Shown: piece after piece, positions 27,502 to 37,027 of the stretch
Layout of the letters: every line of letters starts with the position of its first letter
How positions within the stretch are numbered: the first letter of the stretch is position 1
Assembly (NCBI GenBank): GCA_016223085.1
Contig: JACRPS010000003.1
Span: forward strand, 1,050,274 to 1,114,273
Length of the DNA stretch: 64,000 nucleotides
Origin: Chloroflexota bacterium
GTDB lineage: Bacteria; Chloroflexota; Anaerolineae; Aggregatilineales; Phototrophicaceae
Reading direction: 5' to 3'
The notes under the pieces: generated by a model
Told to the model about the DNA's origin: nothing
What the model saw: the letters and a program-made list of their open reading frames with translations, nothing else
Databases searched by the model: none
Translations under genes and position numbers: made by a program

Positions 27502-28434
27502 TTACCCCTTCAGGCCGGTGAGCGCGATGCCGCGAATGAAATACCGTTGGAACAGCAGGAAGATAATCAGAATCGGCAGCGTCGCCACCACCGAACCGGC
27601 CATCACCAGGTCCCACACGGTGCGGTTTTTAACGACAAACAGCGCCAGCCCCAGCGGCAGCGTGCGTAAATCCGGGCTGCTGATGGTAATCAACGGCCAG
27701 AAGAAATCGTTCCAGACGTAAGTGAAGGTAAAAATGCCCATCGCCGCCAGCGCCGGCCCGCTGAGGGGCACGATCACCTGCGCGTAGATGCGGAACTCCG
27801 ACGCGCCGTCAATCTTCGCCGCGTCAATCAGCTCGTCGGGAATCGACTTCATGTACTGCCGCAGCAGGAAGATGCCGTAGATGCTGGACATGGCCGGGAT
27901 AATCAGCCCCCAGTAGGAGTCCAGCCAGCCGTGACCGCCCTGACCAAAAATGTCGTTGCCGCCAAACAACGGGATATGCTGCAAAATCAGATACGCCGGG
28001 ATGAGTGTCACCTGCCCCGGAATCATCAGCGTGCTGAGCAGGATGATGAAGATGATGTCCCGCCCCGGAAAGCGGCGCTTGGCGAAGGTATAGGCCGCCA
28101 GCGAGTTAAAGAAAAGCTGCAAGCCGGTTATAGTCAGGGCGAGGAAGGCGCTGTTAAAAAACAGCCGTCCCAGTCCTGCCGTCTCAAAGAAGCCGGTGTA
28201 GTTCTCCAGCGTGAAGTGTTCCGGTATCCAGGTCGGCGGCCAGTTGAAGATGTCGCCGAGAGGCTGGAAAGAAGCCGATACCATCCACGCCCAGGGCGCG
28301 ATAAAGATGATCGCACCGGCGGTCGTTAACGCATAGATCACGGCCTTGCCCAGCGCATCCATCACCTTCCGGTTGTTGATGAAGGGGCGGGAGGCCGGTT
28401 TGGCGATTGGTTGTCCGCGTTGTGCCAGTTCCAT
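27502..28434 (-). CDS. carbohydrate ABC importer permease (MalG type)
   Basis: 310 residues with about six membrane segments and the EAA coupling loop LIDAAKIDGASEFRIYAQVIVPLSGPALAAMG at about 200-232. N-terminal cytoplasmic lead, then GAIIFIAPWAWMVSASFQPLGD. Pairs with the MalF-type permease 11 bases upstream. No ATPase gene is found near; such importers often share an MsmX-like ATPase encoded elsewhere. Confidence 0.92.
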   Translation of the reverse strand: MELAQRGQPIAKPASRPFINNRKVMDALGKAVIYALTTAGAIIFIAPWAWMVSASFQPLGDIFNWPPTWIPEHFTLENYTGFFETAGLGRLFFNSAFLALTITGLQLFFNSLAAYTFAKRRFPGRDIIFIILLSTLMIPGQVTLIPAYLILQHIPLFGGNDIFGQGGHGWLDSYWGLIIPAMSSIYGIFLLRQYMKSIPDELIDAAKIDGASEFRIYAQVIVPLSGPALAAMGIFTFTYVWNDFFWPLITISSPDLRTLPLGLALFVVKNRTVWDLVMAGSVVATLPILIIFLLFQRYFIRGIALTGLKG

Positions 28435-28445
28435 TTCCGCCTCCG

Positions 28446-29393
28446 TTAATACTGAATTTCCCGGCGCATGATACGCAGTTGGATGATGGTGAACACCAGA
28501 ATCATCGCAAACAGCGCGTAAGCCATCGCCGAAGCATAGCCCATGTCAAAGTGACGGAAGGCTTTTTCGTACAGGTAAAAACCGATGGTGGTGGTGCGGT
28601 TCAGCGGGCCGCCGTTGGTCATGATATAAATCTGGGTGAAGACCTGGAACGAGCCGATCACGGACGTGATAAACAGGAACAGCGTCGTCGGCGTCAGCAG
28701 CGGGAGGGTGATGTGGCGCAGCCGCTGGAAGCCGTTGGCGCCGTCCACCTTGGCGGCGTCGTAATACTCCTCTGGAATGGCCTGCAAACCGGCCAGGTAA
28801 ATCACCATCTGGTAGCCGGCGCCGCCCCAGACGCCCATCAGGATGACGGCGGGCATCGCCAGGTTCGGGTCAGACAGCCACTTCAGCGGCTCTCGAATGA
28901 TACCCAACTGAATCAGGTAATAATTTAGCAGGCCGTAGTCGCCCTGGTAAACCCACTTCCAGATGATGGCCGACACCACCAGCGGGGTGATGTTGGGGAT
29001 GTAATACAGCGTGCGGTAAATGCCGCGAAAACGGATTTTGTTGTTCAGCAGCAGGGCAATAGACAGCCCCGCGCCCATCGTCAGCGGCACACCCACCACC
29101 GTGAACAAAAAGGTGTTGATGACAGCGCGGTGAAACCGTTCGTCTTCGATCAACCGCACGTAGTTCGCCAGCCCGACAAATGGCTTGTCCGGTTCGAGGA
29201 TGTTCCACTTGTGGAAGCTGATGTAAAACGAAAACAGGACGGCAAACACCGTAAAAATGGAAAACAGAATCAGCGTGGGTGATATGAACAGGTAGGCTGT
29301 CCACTCCTTACGCATCCGGTACAGCGTTGCGCGGATCCCCGTTTCCGGGGGACGGCGGAACGGCTGGGACACGTTTTTTGCGGCAACGGCCAT
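28446..29393 (-). CDS. carbohydrate ABC importer permease (MalF type)
   Basis: Start at ATG 29393 is preferred over 29414/29420 because AAGGAG sits 7 bases before it. 315 residues, about six membrane segments, EAA loop EEYYDAAKVDGANGFQRLRHITLPLLTPTT at about 215-245. Opens with RKEWTAYLFISPTLILFSIFTVFAVLFSFY, normal for the UgpA/MalF family. Confidence 0.92.
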   Translation of the reverse strand: MAVAAKNVSQPFRRPPETGIRATLYRMRKEWTAYLFISPTLILFSIFTVFAVLFSFYISFHKWNILEPDKPFVGLANYVRLIEDERFHRAVINTFLFTVVGVPLTMGAGLSIALLLNNKIRFRGIYRTLYYIPNITPLVVSAIIWKWVYQGDYGLLNYYLIQLGIIREPLKWLSDPNLAMPAVILMGVWGGAGYQMVIYLAGLQAIPEEYYDAAKVDGANGFQRLRHITLPLLTPTTLFLFITSVIGSFQVFTQIYIMTNGGPLNRTTTIGFYLYEKAFRHFDMGYASAMAYALFAMILVFTIIQLRIMRREIQY

Positions 29394-29484
29394 AACATCA
29401 CTCCTTACAGCCATAAGCATCAGCCCACGTCTGGCGGATGCTCAGATACGGAATTACAGCCTATCCTGAAGTGGATTCGGGATT

Positions 29485-29512
29485 GTAGGGACGAGATATA
29501 TCTCGTCCCTAC
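29485..29512. repeat. GTAGGG palindrome, perfect
   Basis: GTAGGGACGAGATA with exact complement, between the binding-protein and MalF-type permease genes; such a hairpin could let more binding protein than permease be made. Confidence 0.95.
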
Positions 29513-29538
29513 AGGCGTTGCGGATAGGTTTGATGGGG

Positions 29539-30864
29539 TTACTGTTTGAGCAGGTCTTCGGCCTCCTGCGCCGCCTCGGTGATGGCGGTGGCTGCGTCCA
29601 CCTCGCCGTAAATGGCACGACCGAGCGCCTCGTTCAAAAGCTGCTCCATCTCCGGATAACGCGGCTGTACCACCGGGCTGACCACCGCACAGTCCATGTT
29701 GGCGGCGAAGCCTTCGATCACCGGGTTGTTTTTAAAGGTTTCCGGGTCTTCCAGCAGCGACCGGCGCGGCGGCAGCAGGGTGGCCGGGGCATCTGGCGTG
29801 CCCAGGTTCAGCAGCGCCATGTTCTGCGGCGCGGACACAAACTCAATCCACTTCCAGGCCGCGTCCGGGTTTTTGCTGCCCTTGAAGATCACCAGCGCGT
29901 CGCCGGCAATCGTCGTGGCGCAGCGTTGATCTTTCGGCAGCGGCGCCATCGCCCATTTACCCTGAATGTCGGGGAATTCGTTTTGCAGCACGCCGGCAAA
30001 CCAGGCGCCAGCCACGTACATGCCCACCGTGCCTTCGGCAAAGGCGACGCGGCCATCCCAGGAGTTGGAGTTCCAGAAGTCCGGCGGGGTGAAGTCACGC
30101 AGGCCAACGTAGAATTCAGCCGCGCGTTTGCCTTCCTCGCTGTCCCAGATCACGTCCGTGCCGTCCGGCCCCAGCGTATCACCGCCCGCCTGCCACAGCC
30201 AGGGATACCAGTAGTAGGCCGCTTCCGGCGCGAACAGGATGAAGCCGTACTGCTTCTTTTCCGGGATGGTCAGCTTTTCCGCCGCCGCGCGGAATTCTTC
30301 CCAGGTCGTGGGCGGGCCTTCGATACCGGCTTCTTCGAACAGGTCGGTGCGGTAGAACAGGCCGGTCGTTTCCGCGTCAATCGGCAGGCCGTAGGTGCTG
30401 CCTTCGATTTGCGCGGCCTGCAGGAAAGCCGGGATATAGTCCGACAGGTCTACCATCAGGCTCTTTTCCAGGTATGGGTCGAGGTTCACCAGCGCATTAC
30501 GCGAGGCAAACTCACCGACGGTGCTGGTATCGAGATAGGCGGTGTCCGGCGGGTTGTTGGCCGCGACCTGCGTCAGCAGCTTGGTGCGGATCTCTTCAAA
30601 CGGCACATCCTGGAATTCGATGGTGATGGTGGGGTAAATCTGGTGGAACTGCTCCGCCATCATCTGCCAGGCCGGGCTGCCACCTACCCACGACGCAAAC
30701 GAGATCGTCACCGGCTCGGTCGGCGCGGGAATATCAGGGCTGAGCTGGCTGGCATCAATCGGCTCCGGCGTGGCTTCCTGCGCCAGCGCCGGCCCAAGCC
30801 ACACCACCAGGGTGAAGATCAGTACCAGAACTGGCACCGCACGGTAAAACTTGTTGGTTTTCAT
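29539..30864 (-). CDS. extracellular sugar-binding protein (family 1)
   Basis: 441 residues from ATG 30864; the longer reading frame upstream overlaps the LacI gene end and lacks a start context. Signal peptide KTNKFYRAVPVLVLIFTLVVWLGPALA, then a family 1 solute-binding fold (PVTISFASWVGGSPAWQMMAEQFHQ, TAYLDTSTVGEFASRNALV, AAEKLTIPEKKQYGFIL, MALLNLGTPDAPATLLPPR). No lipobox Cys. Binds the sugar or oligosaccharide for the two permeases downstream, plausibly maltodextrin given the GH13 gene in the series. Confidence 0.92.
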   Translation of the reverse strand: MKTNKFYRAVPVLVLIFTLVVWLGPALAQEATPEPIDASQLSPDIPAPTEPVTISFASWVGGSPAWQMMAEQFHQIYPTITIEFQDVPFEEIRTKLLTQVAANNPPDTAYLDTSTVGEFASRNALVNLDPYLEKSLMVDLSDYIPAFLQAAQIEGSTYGLPIDAETTGLFYRTDLFEEAGIEGPPTTWEEFRAAAEKLTIPEKKQYGFILFAPEAAYYWYPWLWQAGGDTLGPDGTDVIWDSEEGKRAAEFYVGLRDFTPPDFWNSNSWDGRVAFAEGTVGMYVAGAWFAGVLQNEFPDIQGKWAMAPLPKDQRCATTIAGDALVIFKGSKNPDAAWKWIEFVSAPQNMALLNLGTPDAPATLLPPRRSLLEDPETFKNNPVIEGFAANMDCAVVSPVVQPRYPEMEQLLNEALGRAIYGEVDAATAITEAAQEAEDLLKQ

Positions 30865-30911
30865 CGCCTCAAAATCCTCCTCAAGAAGCACTTCTTTACG
30901 AATGAAACAGC

Positions 30912-31997
30912 TTATCGGCCCGCGCCGGCGAACTCCACCGGACGCGAACCGGATAAGGGCGCACAACTTTCGCGCAGGATGAGTTCCGGCTCCATGACAA
31001 TTTTCATCGGGGCCTGCGCGTTGCCCTGCCGGGCCTCCTGAATCCGCTGGTCAAGCAGCTTCAGACTGACATAACCCAGGCTGCGGGTGGGCTGGCTGAC
31101 CACACTCACGCTTGGGGTGGTCAGCGCCGCCCAGGGCGAGTCGTCAAACATGATAAAGGAAAGGTCGCCGGGAATCTGGAGGCCGCGCGCACGAATGGCG
31201 GAAAAAGCGACTTCACCGAGGATATTGCTGGACGCAAAAATGGCCGTCGGCGGCTCTGGCAGCGTCAGCAGCGCCTCCAGCGCGCGCCGACCGCTGTCCG
31301 GGTTATACGAATCGCCCTGCATCAGATCGGGCGCGACAGGCAGGTTGGCCGACTGGTGGGCGTCGTAATAGCCCTGCACCCGCGCCTTGCCGGTGGTGGT
31401 GCTGCTGGAACCGCAGATCATGCCGATACGCCGGTGGCCGATGCCGATCAGATACGTAATCGCGGCGCACGCACCTTTCACGTTGTCCACCAGCACCGCG
31501 TCCACCTGCGGCACCCCCTGAATCTCGCGGTCAACCAGCACCAGCCGCGTGTGCATGTCCACCGCCTCGCGCCACAAGGTCTGGTTCTGCCCGGTGGGCA
31601 CGGCGATAATGCCATCCACACGCTGTTCCAGCAACACTTTCAGGCTGACCCGTTCGAGGTCCGGGTCTTCGTTGGTCACACCTAACAGCACACGGTAGCC
31701 CAGTTCGTTGGCGCAGTCCAGCACACCGTTAGCGAGGTGGGAATAAAACGGATTGATGATGTTGGTGATAATCAGGCCGATGGTGTTGGTGCGCTGCACC
31801 TTGAGATTGCGCGCCGGGGCGTTCATACGGTAGTGCAGGTCACGCGCGGCGCGGCGCACCCGTTCCTTGACGGCGTCGCTGGCATAACCCCGACCACTCA
31901 GCGCGCGTGACGCTGTTGCGACCGAAACCCCGGCTCGTTCGGCCACGTCCACAATCGTAATGGATTTTTTACTGCGTCGCGTTTTGTTCTGGTTCAC
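30912..31997 (-). CDS. LacI-family regulator of the alpha-glucan operon
   Basis: 361 residues from GTG 31997; a TTG at 32045 is possible but would put the operator inside the gene. Helix-turn-helix ITIVDVAERAGVSVATASRALSGRGYAS at about 14-40, hinge, then a periplasmic-binding-like sensor domain (IGLIITNIINPFYSHLANGV, VDGIIAVPTGQN, GHRRIGMICGSSS, PTAIFASSNILGEVAFSAI). First gene of the minus-strand operon with the binding protein 47 bases later. Two palindromic sites upstream suggest autoregulation. Confidence 0.92.
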   Translation of the reverse strand: MNQNKTRRSKKSITIVDVAERAGVSVATASRALSGRGYASDAVKERVRRAARDLHYRMNAPARNLKVQRTNTIGLIITNIINPFYSHLANGVLDCANELGYRVLLGVTNEDPDLERVSLKVLLEQRVDGIIAVPTGQNQTLWREAVDMHTRLVLVDREIQGVPQVDAVLVDNVKGACAAITYLIGIGHRRIGMICGSSSTTTGKARVQGYYDAHQSANLPVAPDLMQGDSYNPDSGRRALEALLTLPEPPTAIFASSNILGEVAFSAIRARGLQIPGDLSFIMFDDSPWAALTTPSVSVVSQPTRSLGYVSLKLLDQRIQEARQGNAQAPMKIVMEPELILRESCAPLSGSRPVEFAGAGR

Positions 31998-32003
31998 AAA
32001 ATA

Positions 32004-32019
32004 TGTAAACGTTTTCTTA
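32004..32019. promoter_or_regulatory. LacI-type operator near the regulator start
   Basis: TGTAAACGTTTTCTTA carries the AAACGTTT core typical of LacI-family operators, 7 bases before the GTG start, so binding would block initiation of the operon. Confidence 0.6.
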
Positions 32020-32140
32020 TCTGATATGTTTGAAACACACAACAAAAGACCATCATCAAGGCAAAGTCATCCATTTTGATTGTTTTTATGGTGGCTTTGT
32101 GGATGTCTCGCCTCGATTACCCGCACCATTCGATCAACAG

Positions 32141-32158
32141 TGTGTAAACGTATTCACA
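32141..32158. promoter_or_regulatory. second LacI-type operator
   Basis: TGTGTAAAC|GTATTCACA, 7 of 9 positions paired around a central CG, about 135 bases upstream of the first site. The gap 31998-32326 holds these two sites, an AT-rich patch at about 32040-32100, the palindrome at 32226 and no gene. Confidence 0.6.
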
Positions 32159-32225
32159 TGCTAACACGGAGTAAAATTTCTGTCAAACAGGAAAAATAAG
32201 CGGGTGTGAAAAACATCGCGGTTCC

Positions 32226-32253
32226 GTAGGGACACGATAGATCGTGTCCCTAC
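32226..32253. repeat. GTAGGG palindrome, perfect but for two central bases
   Basis: GTAGGGACACGAT faces ATCGTGTCCCTAC around AG. Downstream of the broken oiaK gene. Confidence 0.94.
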
Positions 32254-32326
32254 AGCGGTATGTTCTTAATCATCCCCCGAAACGTGTGCCATCGGTCGCG
32301 CGGGTTGATGGCGGGGACATGAATGC

Positions 32327-33685
32327 CTATCCACCCTCGCGGATTTTGACGAAGTAATCGGCCACGCCGTTCTGACCGCCCTTGAGCGAGATTTCCAGCC
32401 CGTCGAAGGCCGGGTTGTTGGAACTGGCGCGGCACAGCGGCGCACCGGGCGCAATCGGCACGATCACTTCCAGCGCGTAGATGCCAAGCTGCTTCGACGT
32501 GTAGCCGCAGGTATCACCGCCGGCGACGCAGGCGCGTTTCAGGCCGGTTTTTTCCAGCAGGTCGCGCAGGATGAGTCCCTGCTGCGTCCCTAACCGACTG
32601 CCGACCGTTTGCGGGTCGAGGCCGATGGACTGCATGTACTGTTTGGTCTGTTCAACTGCCGGGTCATCCGGGCCAGGCGCCGAATACAGCAGCGGGCGGC
32701 GCCCCTAATTCAGCACATCCAGCGCCTGCGCGACGGCTTTGGCACGGGCAGCGTCCGCCTGCTGCGGGTCCACCAGACAAGGCGCATCCAGCCGGATGCC
32801 GACGAAGCCGCGTTCGAGGGCGTAGTCAATCTGTTCGGCGGTGGGCGGCGCAGCGCTGCCGGACACAACGACTAACTGCTCCACCCGCCCCGGCGATTGC
32901 AGCGCGTCCGGTTTCGCCACCACGCCGACCTTCTGCCAGTGACTGGTCAGCGCGTATTCCAGCCCGGACGAGCCGACGATAAACACGGGCTTCTCGCCCC
33001 GCAAATTCCAGACCACACGCCCGATGTGCGCCAGATGGCGCTGGTCAAAGGTGTCAAAAAACACAATTTCGGTGCCGTCGTCCACCAGCTTCTTAAAGCG
33101 CGCGTCAATCTGCTCGTCGCTTTCTTCCATGTGCCAGATGTCAATCAGCCCCATGCTGCGCATTGTCTGCCTGCCCAGATGCAGGCGCAGGTCACTTTCG
33201 TTCATGGGGGTGATCGGGTGTTTGCTCATGGTGGGATGGCGGTCGAGGCGGTAGGTCACGTCGCCGACGCGGGCAAACAGATTGCCGAAGATCATGTATC
33301 GCCGCAGCACCGGCGCGCCCACGATCAGCGGTACTACCGGCGGGTCAAACACGTCGCAGCCGATGTCAATCGCGTGGCCGATGCTGCCGACGGTTGGCGA
33401 CGAATCGAAGGTTGAGCAGATTTTGTAATGCACAAACGGCGCGCCCAACGCCTTCAGCGCCCGGAACTTCGGATACAGTTCCGCGTCCATCTGCGCCGGG
33501 GACATGGACCGGCTGACGCCAGCCACGCCGACGGCGCGCACATTGGCAAAGCGCCCGGTTAGCTGTTCCGGCGTCGGCGGTTCGAGAAACAGCACCGTTG
33601 GCACGCCGTTGATTTGCAGCGACTCCATCACGTCGGTTGAGCCGGTGAAGTCGTCGCCATAAAAGGTTAATAACAGATCGTTCAT
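32327..33685 (-). pseudogene. oiaK: 3-oxo-isoapionate kinase (DUF1537 family) with in-frame amber codon
   Basis: From ATG 33685 the frame encodes LLLTFYGDDFTGSTDVMESL, the substrate-domain opening of four-carbon acid sugar kinases, to residue 326. Codon 327 (32707-32705) is TAG, after which the same frame continues GRRPLLYSAPGPDD...GLILRDLLEKTGLKRACVAGGDTCGY...LEISLKGGQ, the ATP-binding domain with its glycine-rich motif, to the true end at 32327. Without read-through the kinase loses its nucleotide site. In D-apiose loci the DUF1537 member OiaK phosphorylates 3-oxo-isoapionate for OiaX, and here oiaX lies 53 bases upstream on the same strand. Identity rests on family plus context. Confidence 0.72.
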
Positions 33686-33731
33686 GAGGTTTCCTTTTTT
33701 GTTTGTCCTGTTTCGAGGGTCATAGCGGCGC

Positions 33732-33742
33732 CATGTCCCTAC
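33732..33742. repeat. half copy of the GTAGGG palindrome supplying oiaX stop
   Basis: CATGTCCCTAC remains of a right arm; its CTA at 33739-33741 is read on the minus strand as the TAG that ends oiaX. No left arm is visible. Confidence 0.6.
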
Positions 33743-35010
33743 GCCGTTGCCGTTTTTTTGCCAAATTTGTCGAGCGCCTGCCGCAGCGCCGGATGATCGG
33801 CGGCGTAGTCGTCCAGCGATAGACCGCGCACCGCCGCTTCCCATGCCTGTTTGAGCGACTCCACGCCGGCAGCCGGGCCGCCCGGATGCCCCTGAATGCC
33901 GCCGCCGGCGATGTACATAAAATCCGCCGTACCGGTCAGCCGGTAGGTATCCGGCAACTGCCCCGCCCACATGCCAGAACCGATGACGGGCAGCACGCGG
34001 TCGGCGGGCGCGAACAGCGGCGTCAAACACTGGCTGACCGCGTTCACGACCGAGTCGTCCGACTCCCAGTATTTGTTGCGGATACCGTTCACATGCAGTT
34101 GGTCAACGCCGACCAGCCGCCAGAATTTGTTGTAGGCATTAAACTCCAGCCCCAGCAGCGGGCAGCGGGTCAACATTCCCCAGCCGTTGCGGTGGGCATG
34201 AATCGGCAGTGAACACCGTTGGCGTAAATAGCGCACGCCGGCATAACCGACCTGATTGATGTTGACCATCACGCACGTGCCGCCGGCCTGCACCACCGCA
34301 TCATGGCGGCGCACCATCTGTTCCGGGTCGTCGCTGCTGACGTTGAAGGCGTACATCACCGGTTTGCCGGTGCGGGCGGCCACGTCGTGAATCACAGCCA
34401 TCACGGCGGCCACGCGCTGTTCCACCGTCGAATACGGCGGATTGGTCATCTTCTCGTCGTCCTTGATGAAGTCCACGCCCGCTTCTGCCAGCGTGCGGAC
34501 GATGGCGGCAGTCTGTTCCGGCAGCAGGCCGACATTCGGTTTGATGATCGAGGCGATTACGGGACGGTCGTGGACGTTCGTCAGGCGGCGCGTGCCGGCC
34601 ACGCCAAACTGCGGGCCGGGGTGCGCGTCGGCGAAGGCGGGCGGCAGCTCGATGTCCACCAGCCGGATGCCGGACAGCTCTTTGAGTTCCATCACCCCGC
34701 CCGCGACGACGGCCAGCAGGGTTGCCAGTTCCGTGCCGGTCACGTCCAGCGGGACGGTTATCACCACTTCGGCGCGGTGGTGCGGCTGGCTGACGGCCTC
34801 ACGGTAGGGCAGCGTTGGCAATTCGACCGTTTCCAGCGCGCGGACGGAGTCGACGGCAGCCGAAAAGCGCCGTTTGAGCGCCTCGGTTTCGCCCGGCACT
34901 CTGGTGAACGTCCCGGCGGACATGGCAGCAGCGACCATGCCGGCGGCCTGTTCGGGCGGATAGGGTGACTCGATCAGATAGGTGCAGCGGATTATGTCAG
35001 CGGTGGTCAT
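33739..35010 (-). CDS. oiaX: RuBisCO-like protein, 3-oxo-isoapionate-4-phosphate transcarboxylase/hydrolase
   Basis: 423 residues from ATG 35010 (GGGGGG upstream; an upstream frame to 35049 is not supported). RuBisCO large-subunit fold: SIIKPNVGL (Lys157; the second Lys of KPK is Asn), FIKDDEKMTNPPYS (carbamate Lys183 with Asp185 and Glu186), LPIHAHRNGWGML (His271/273), loop NGIRNKYWES and AGGGIQGHPGG phosphate loop. The changes rule out CO2 fixation and place it among RuBisCO-like proteins. The neighbours apnL and oiaK point to OiaX, which splits 3-oxo-isoapionate 4-phosphate into 3-phosphoglycerate and glycolate. Other RuBisCO-like roles (methionine salvage, tetronate) lack supporting neighbours. 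Confidence 0.8.
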   Translation of the reverse strand: MTTADIIRCTYLIESPYPPEQAAGMVAAAMSAGTFTRVPGETEALKRRFSAAVDSVRALETVELPTLPYREAVSQPHHRAEVVITVPLDVTGTELATLLAVVAGGVMELKELSGIRLVDIELPPAFADAHPGPQFGVAGTRRLTNVHDRPVIASIIKPNVGLLPEQTAAIVRTLAEAGVDFIKDDEKMTNPPYSTVEQRVAAVMAVIHDVAARTGKPVMYAFNVSSDDPEQMVRRHDAVVQAGGTCVMVNINQVGYAGVRYLRQRCSLPIHAHRNGWGMLTRCPLLGLEFNAYNKFWRLVGVDQLHVNGIRNKYWESDDSVVNAVSQCLTPLFAPADRVLPVIGSGMWAGQLPDTYRLTGTADFMYIAGGGIQGHPGGPAAGVESLKQAWEAAVRGLSLDDYAADHPALRQALDKFGKKTATA

Positions 35011-35034
35011 AGGCTTGTCATTCCCCCCTATGAG

Positions 35035-35062
35035 GTAGGGACACGACATATCGTGTCCCTAC
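35035..35062. repeat. GTAGGG palindrome with one mismatched pair
   Basis: GTAGGGACACGACA faces TATCGTGTCCCTAC, in the 57-base gap between apnL and oiaX. Confidence 0.93.
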
Positions 35063-35067
35063 GTCGG

Positions 35068-36996
35068 TTATCCATCCAGCCGCGCGACCGCGAACGGCGG
35101 CAGCGTCAGGCGCAGGCCGTTAGCATCGGCAGTAACAGTCTGCCCCGGCTGCGTGCGGTAGCTGTCCGGCGCGGACATGGCGGACTCAGCGTTATTCGCG
35201 TCCAGCAGCTTGAGCGACCACGTTCCTGGCACGCCAGGCAGGCGCACGGTCTGTTCATACGGCGTGTAGTTCGCCAGCAGCAGCCGCGTCTGATTGCCCT
35301 GCCGCAGCGCCAGGCCGTTCACACGCAGGATGTCGCTGGATTGGCTGGCGATCACGTCGCCGCCACGAAACTCGCCCACGTCCGCCAGCACGTGATACAT
35401 GGGATACACACCGCCAGGGACGGAATGGAACTTCTCCGGCACGGGCGACCCCGCCGCCGTTTCCATCACGCCGCGCCAGCCGGTCGTTTCGTAATATGTG
35501 ACCGAGGCCGCGCCGCTTTCGGCCAGATACCTGATGCTGCCCAGCGTCCAGCCCGCGCCGTACAGCGACGGCTGCCGCGCGTCCACCTGCGGCGGCAGTT
35601 CGCCGGGCGGTGTGGCCGGTTCCGGGCCCGTCGCGTTGGGATTCCAGCGCATCTTAAATGTCACCGGGCTAACCATGACCGGCTTGCCGCCGGAAAAGGC
35701 ACGTGCGCTTTTGACGGTTTCCGCCTGCACCGCCAGTGTTTCCGTCACCGAAGCGTTGTCTACGGCGTGAACGGTGCTGCACAGCGAATAGGTGACAAAA
35801 TCCACCACGTCCAGCGGCGGGCGCTCGCGGTTCAGTTCAGTGAAAAAGGCGTCCGTACCCGCGCCAACCGGCGCGTGTTCCGCCCAGGCGCCAAGCGCCT
35901 GCCGCGCCAGCGTCACCCACCGGGCGGTCGTGGATTTCTCGCACCGGTGGAACACCAGCCACCGGCTGATGGCCGGCTGCACCTCGTCCAGCAGCGCGTG
36001 GAAGGCCGCGAGTTCGGCTTCCGCCGCGTCGGTCAGGAACAGCGCCACTTCCAGCCCCCCGCCAATCGCTGCCGTCTCCAGTGCCGCCTGCCGGAACTTC
36101 GCCGCGTAATCCGCCGTGCCGAAACGCACGTCCACCCGCAGGTGCGCCAGATGCAGCGCTTTCAGCCGTTCGAGTTCGGTGGCAGACAGCGACGCACCGT
36201 GACTGGCAACGCCGAGACCCAGCGGCGGCAGCGGCGTTGTATGTTGAAACAGGGTGAACGTCAGATCGTCAGCGGCGCTCTCAATACGCGGCGGCGCGCC
36301 GATCAGCCGCAGCGTGATCGTCTGGCTGATCTTCGTCCCGGCCTCGACCGTCACCGGGAACGGTAGCCCCAGCGGCGTGCAGTAGGTCTTAAACGAAGCG
36401 TCCGTCCAGTTGCGCTGGTCTTCCATCTCAAACGTGTCACCGTCCATGCGGACTTCGACGCGCACGCCCGGCAGAGCTTCATGGGTGACGGCGCGCAGAT
36501 CGTAAAATGGCTGGTGAGGTGAGATTTCGACGGGGAACTGGCTGTCGTAGCGGTCGCCGGACACGGTTTCGATGGTGCATGGCTGCCCGGCGCAGTCCAT
36601 CGGATGCAGCACGCAGAAGCCGATGCGGTTGCGCTTGAAGGTGGACAGCGCCGCACCGTCCATGCGGAAGGTGATCGTGCCATCCGCCGCGCCGGTGATG
36701 TCGCCGATCCAGTCAAACTGCACCGCGCCGCGCCGGTGTTCGGAACGGTAGCGGATGTGGAATGAATCCGGCTGCCGGTCCATCTGCACGTCATGGAGCT
36801 GCCCTGGCACCGTGCCCCAGTTATGGTCGCGCACCGCAGCATAAATCTGGTGCAGCACTTCCCGGCTGCCCAGCCGAATGTAACGCAGGCTGCCCGCTTC
36901 GTAAGTGAGTGTCAGTGGGCCGGCGCACAGGCTAAGGGATTCAGGGGGTGGCGTGCGGCTACCATCAAAAACAGGATGATAGGCTGAAGGTTGCAT
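35068..36996 (-). CDS. apnL: D-apionate lactonase
   Basis: 642 residues, no signal peptide. The blocks LTLTYEAGSLRYIRLGSREV, IYAAVRDHNWGT, RNRIGFCVLHPMD, FPVEISPHQPFYDLRA and FEMEDQRNWTDASFKTYC fit what I recall of the ApnL lactonase family, which opens D-apionolactone to D-apionate. A barrel-like central region (about 270-520) and a beta domain at the end (LLLANYTPYEQTVRLPG) follow. First gene of the minus-strand group apnL-oiaX-oiaK, divergent from the GntR regulator. Assignment is by motif memory and by the matching neighbours. Confidence 0.75.
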   Translation of the reverse strand: MQPSAYHPVFDGSRTPPPESLSLCAGPLTLTYEAGSLRYIRLGSREVLHQIYAAVRDHNWGTVPGQLHDVQMDRQPDSFHIRYRSEHRRGAVQFDWIGDITGAADGTITFRMDGAALSTFKRNRIGFCVLHPMDCAGQPCTIETVSGDRYDSQFPVEISPHQPFYDLRAVTHEALPGVRVEVRMDGDTFEMEDQRNWTDASFKTYCTPLGLPFPVTVEAGTKISQTITLRLIGAPPRIESAADDLTFTLFQHTTPLPPLGLGVASHGASLSATELERLKALHLAHLRVDVRFGTADYAAKFRQAALETAAIGGGLEVALFLTDAAEAELAAFHALLDEVQPAISRWLVFHRCEKSTTARWVTLARQALGAWAEHAPVGAGTDAFFTELNRERPPLDVVDFVTYSLCSTVHAVDNASVTETLAVQAETVKSARAFSGGKPVMVSPVTFKMRWNPNATGPEPATPPGELPPQVDARQPSLYGAGWTLGSIRYLAESGAASVTYYETTGWRGVMETAAGSPVPEKFHSVPGGVYPMYHVLADVGEFRGGDVIASQSSDILRVNGLALRQGNQTRLLLANYTPYEQTVRLPGVPGTWSLKLLDANNAESAMSAPDSYRTQPGQTVTADANGLRLTLPPFAVARLDG

Positions 36997-37027
36997 AAGG
37001 AAAACCTTTCAAAAAGCAGTTATTCTA

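Noticed and set aside
29518-31041. 507-codon plus-strand frame
   Set aside because: Antisense to binding-protein and LacI genes, low-complexity basic composition.
33739-35010. Carbon-fixing RuBisCO
   Set aside because: Second Lys of the KPK motif is Asn, loop regions differ, and no phosphoribulokinase is nearby; context supports a RuBisCO-like catabolic enzyme.
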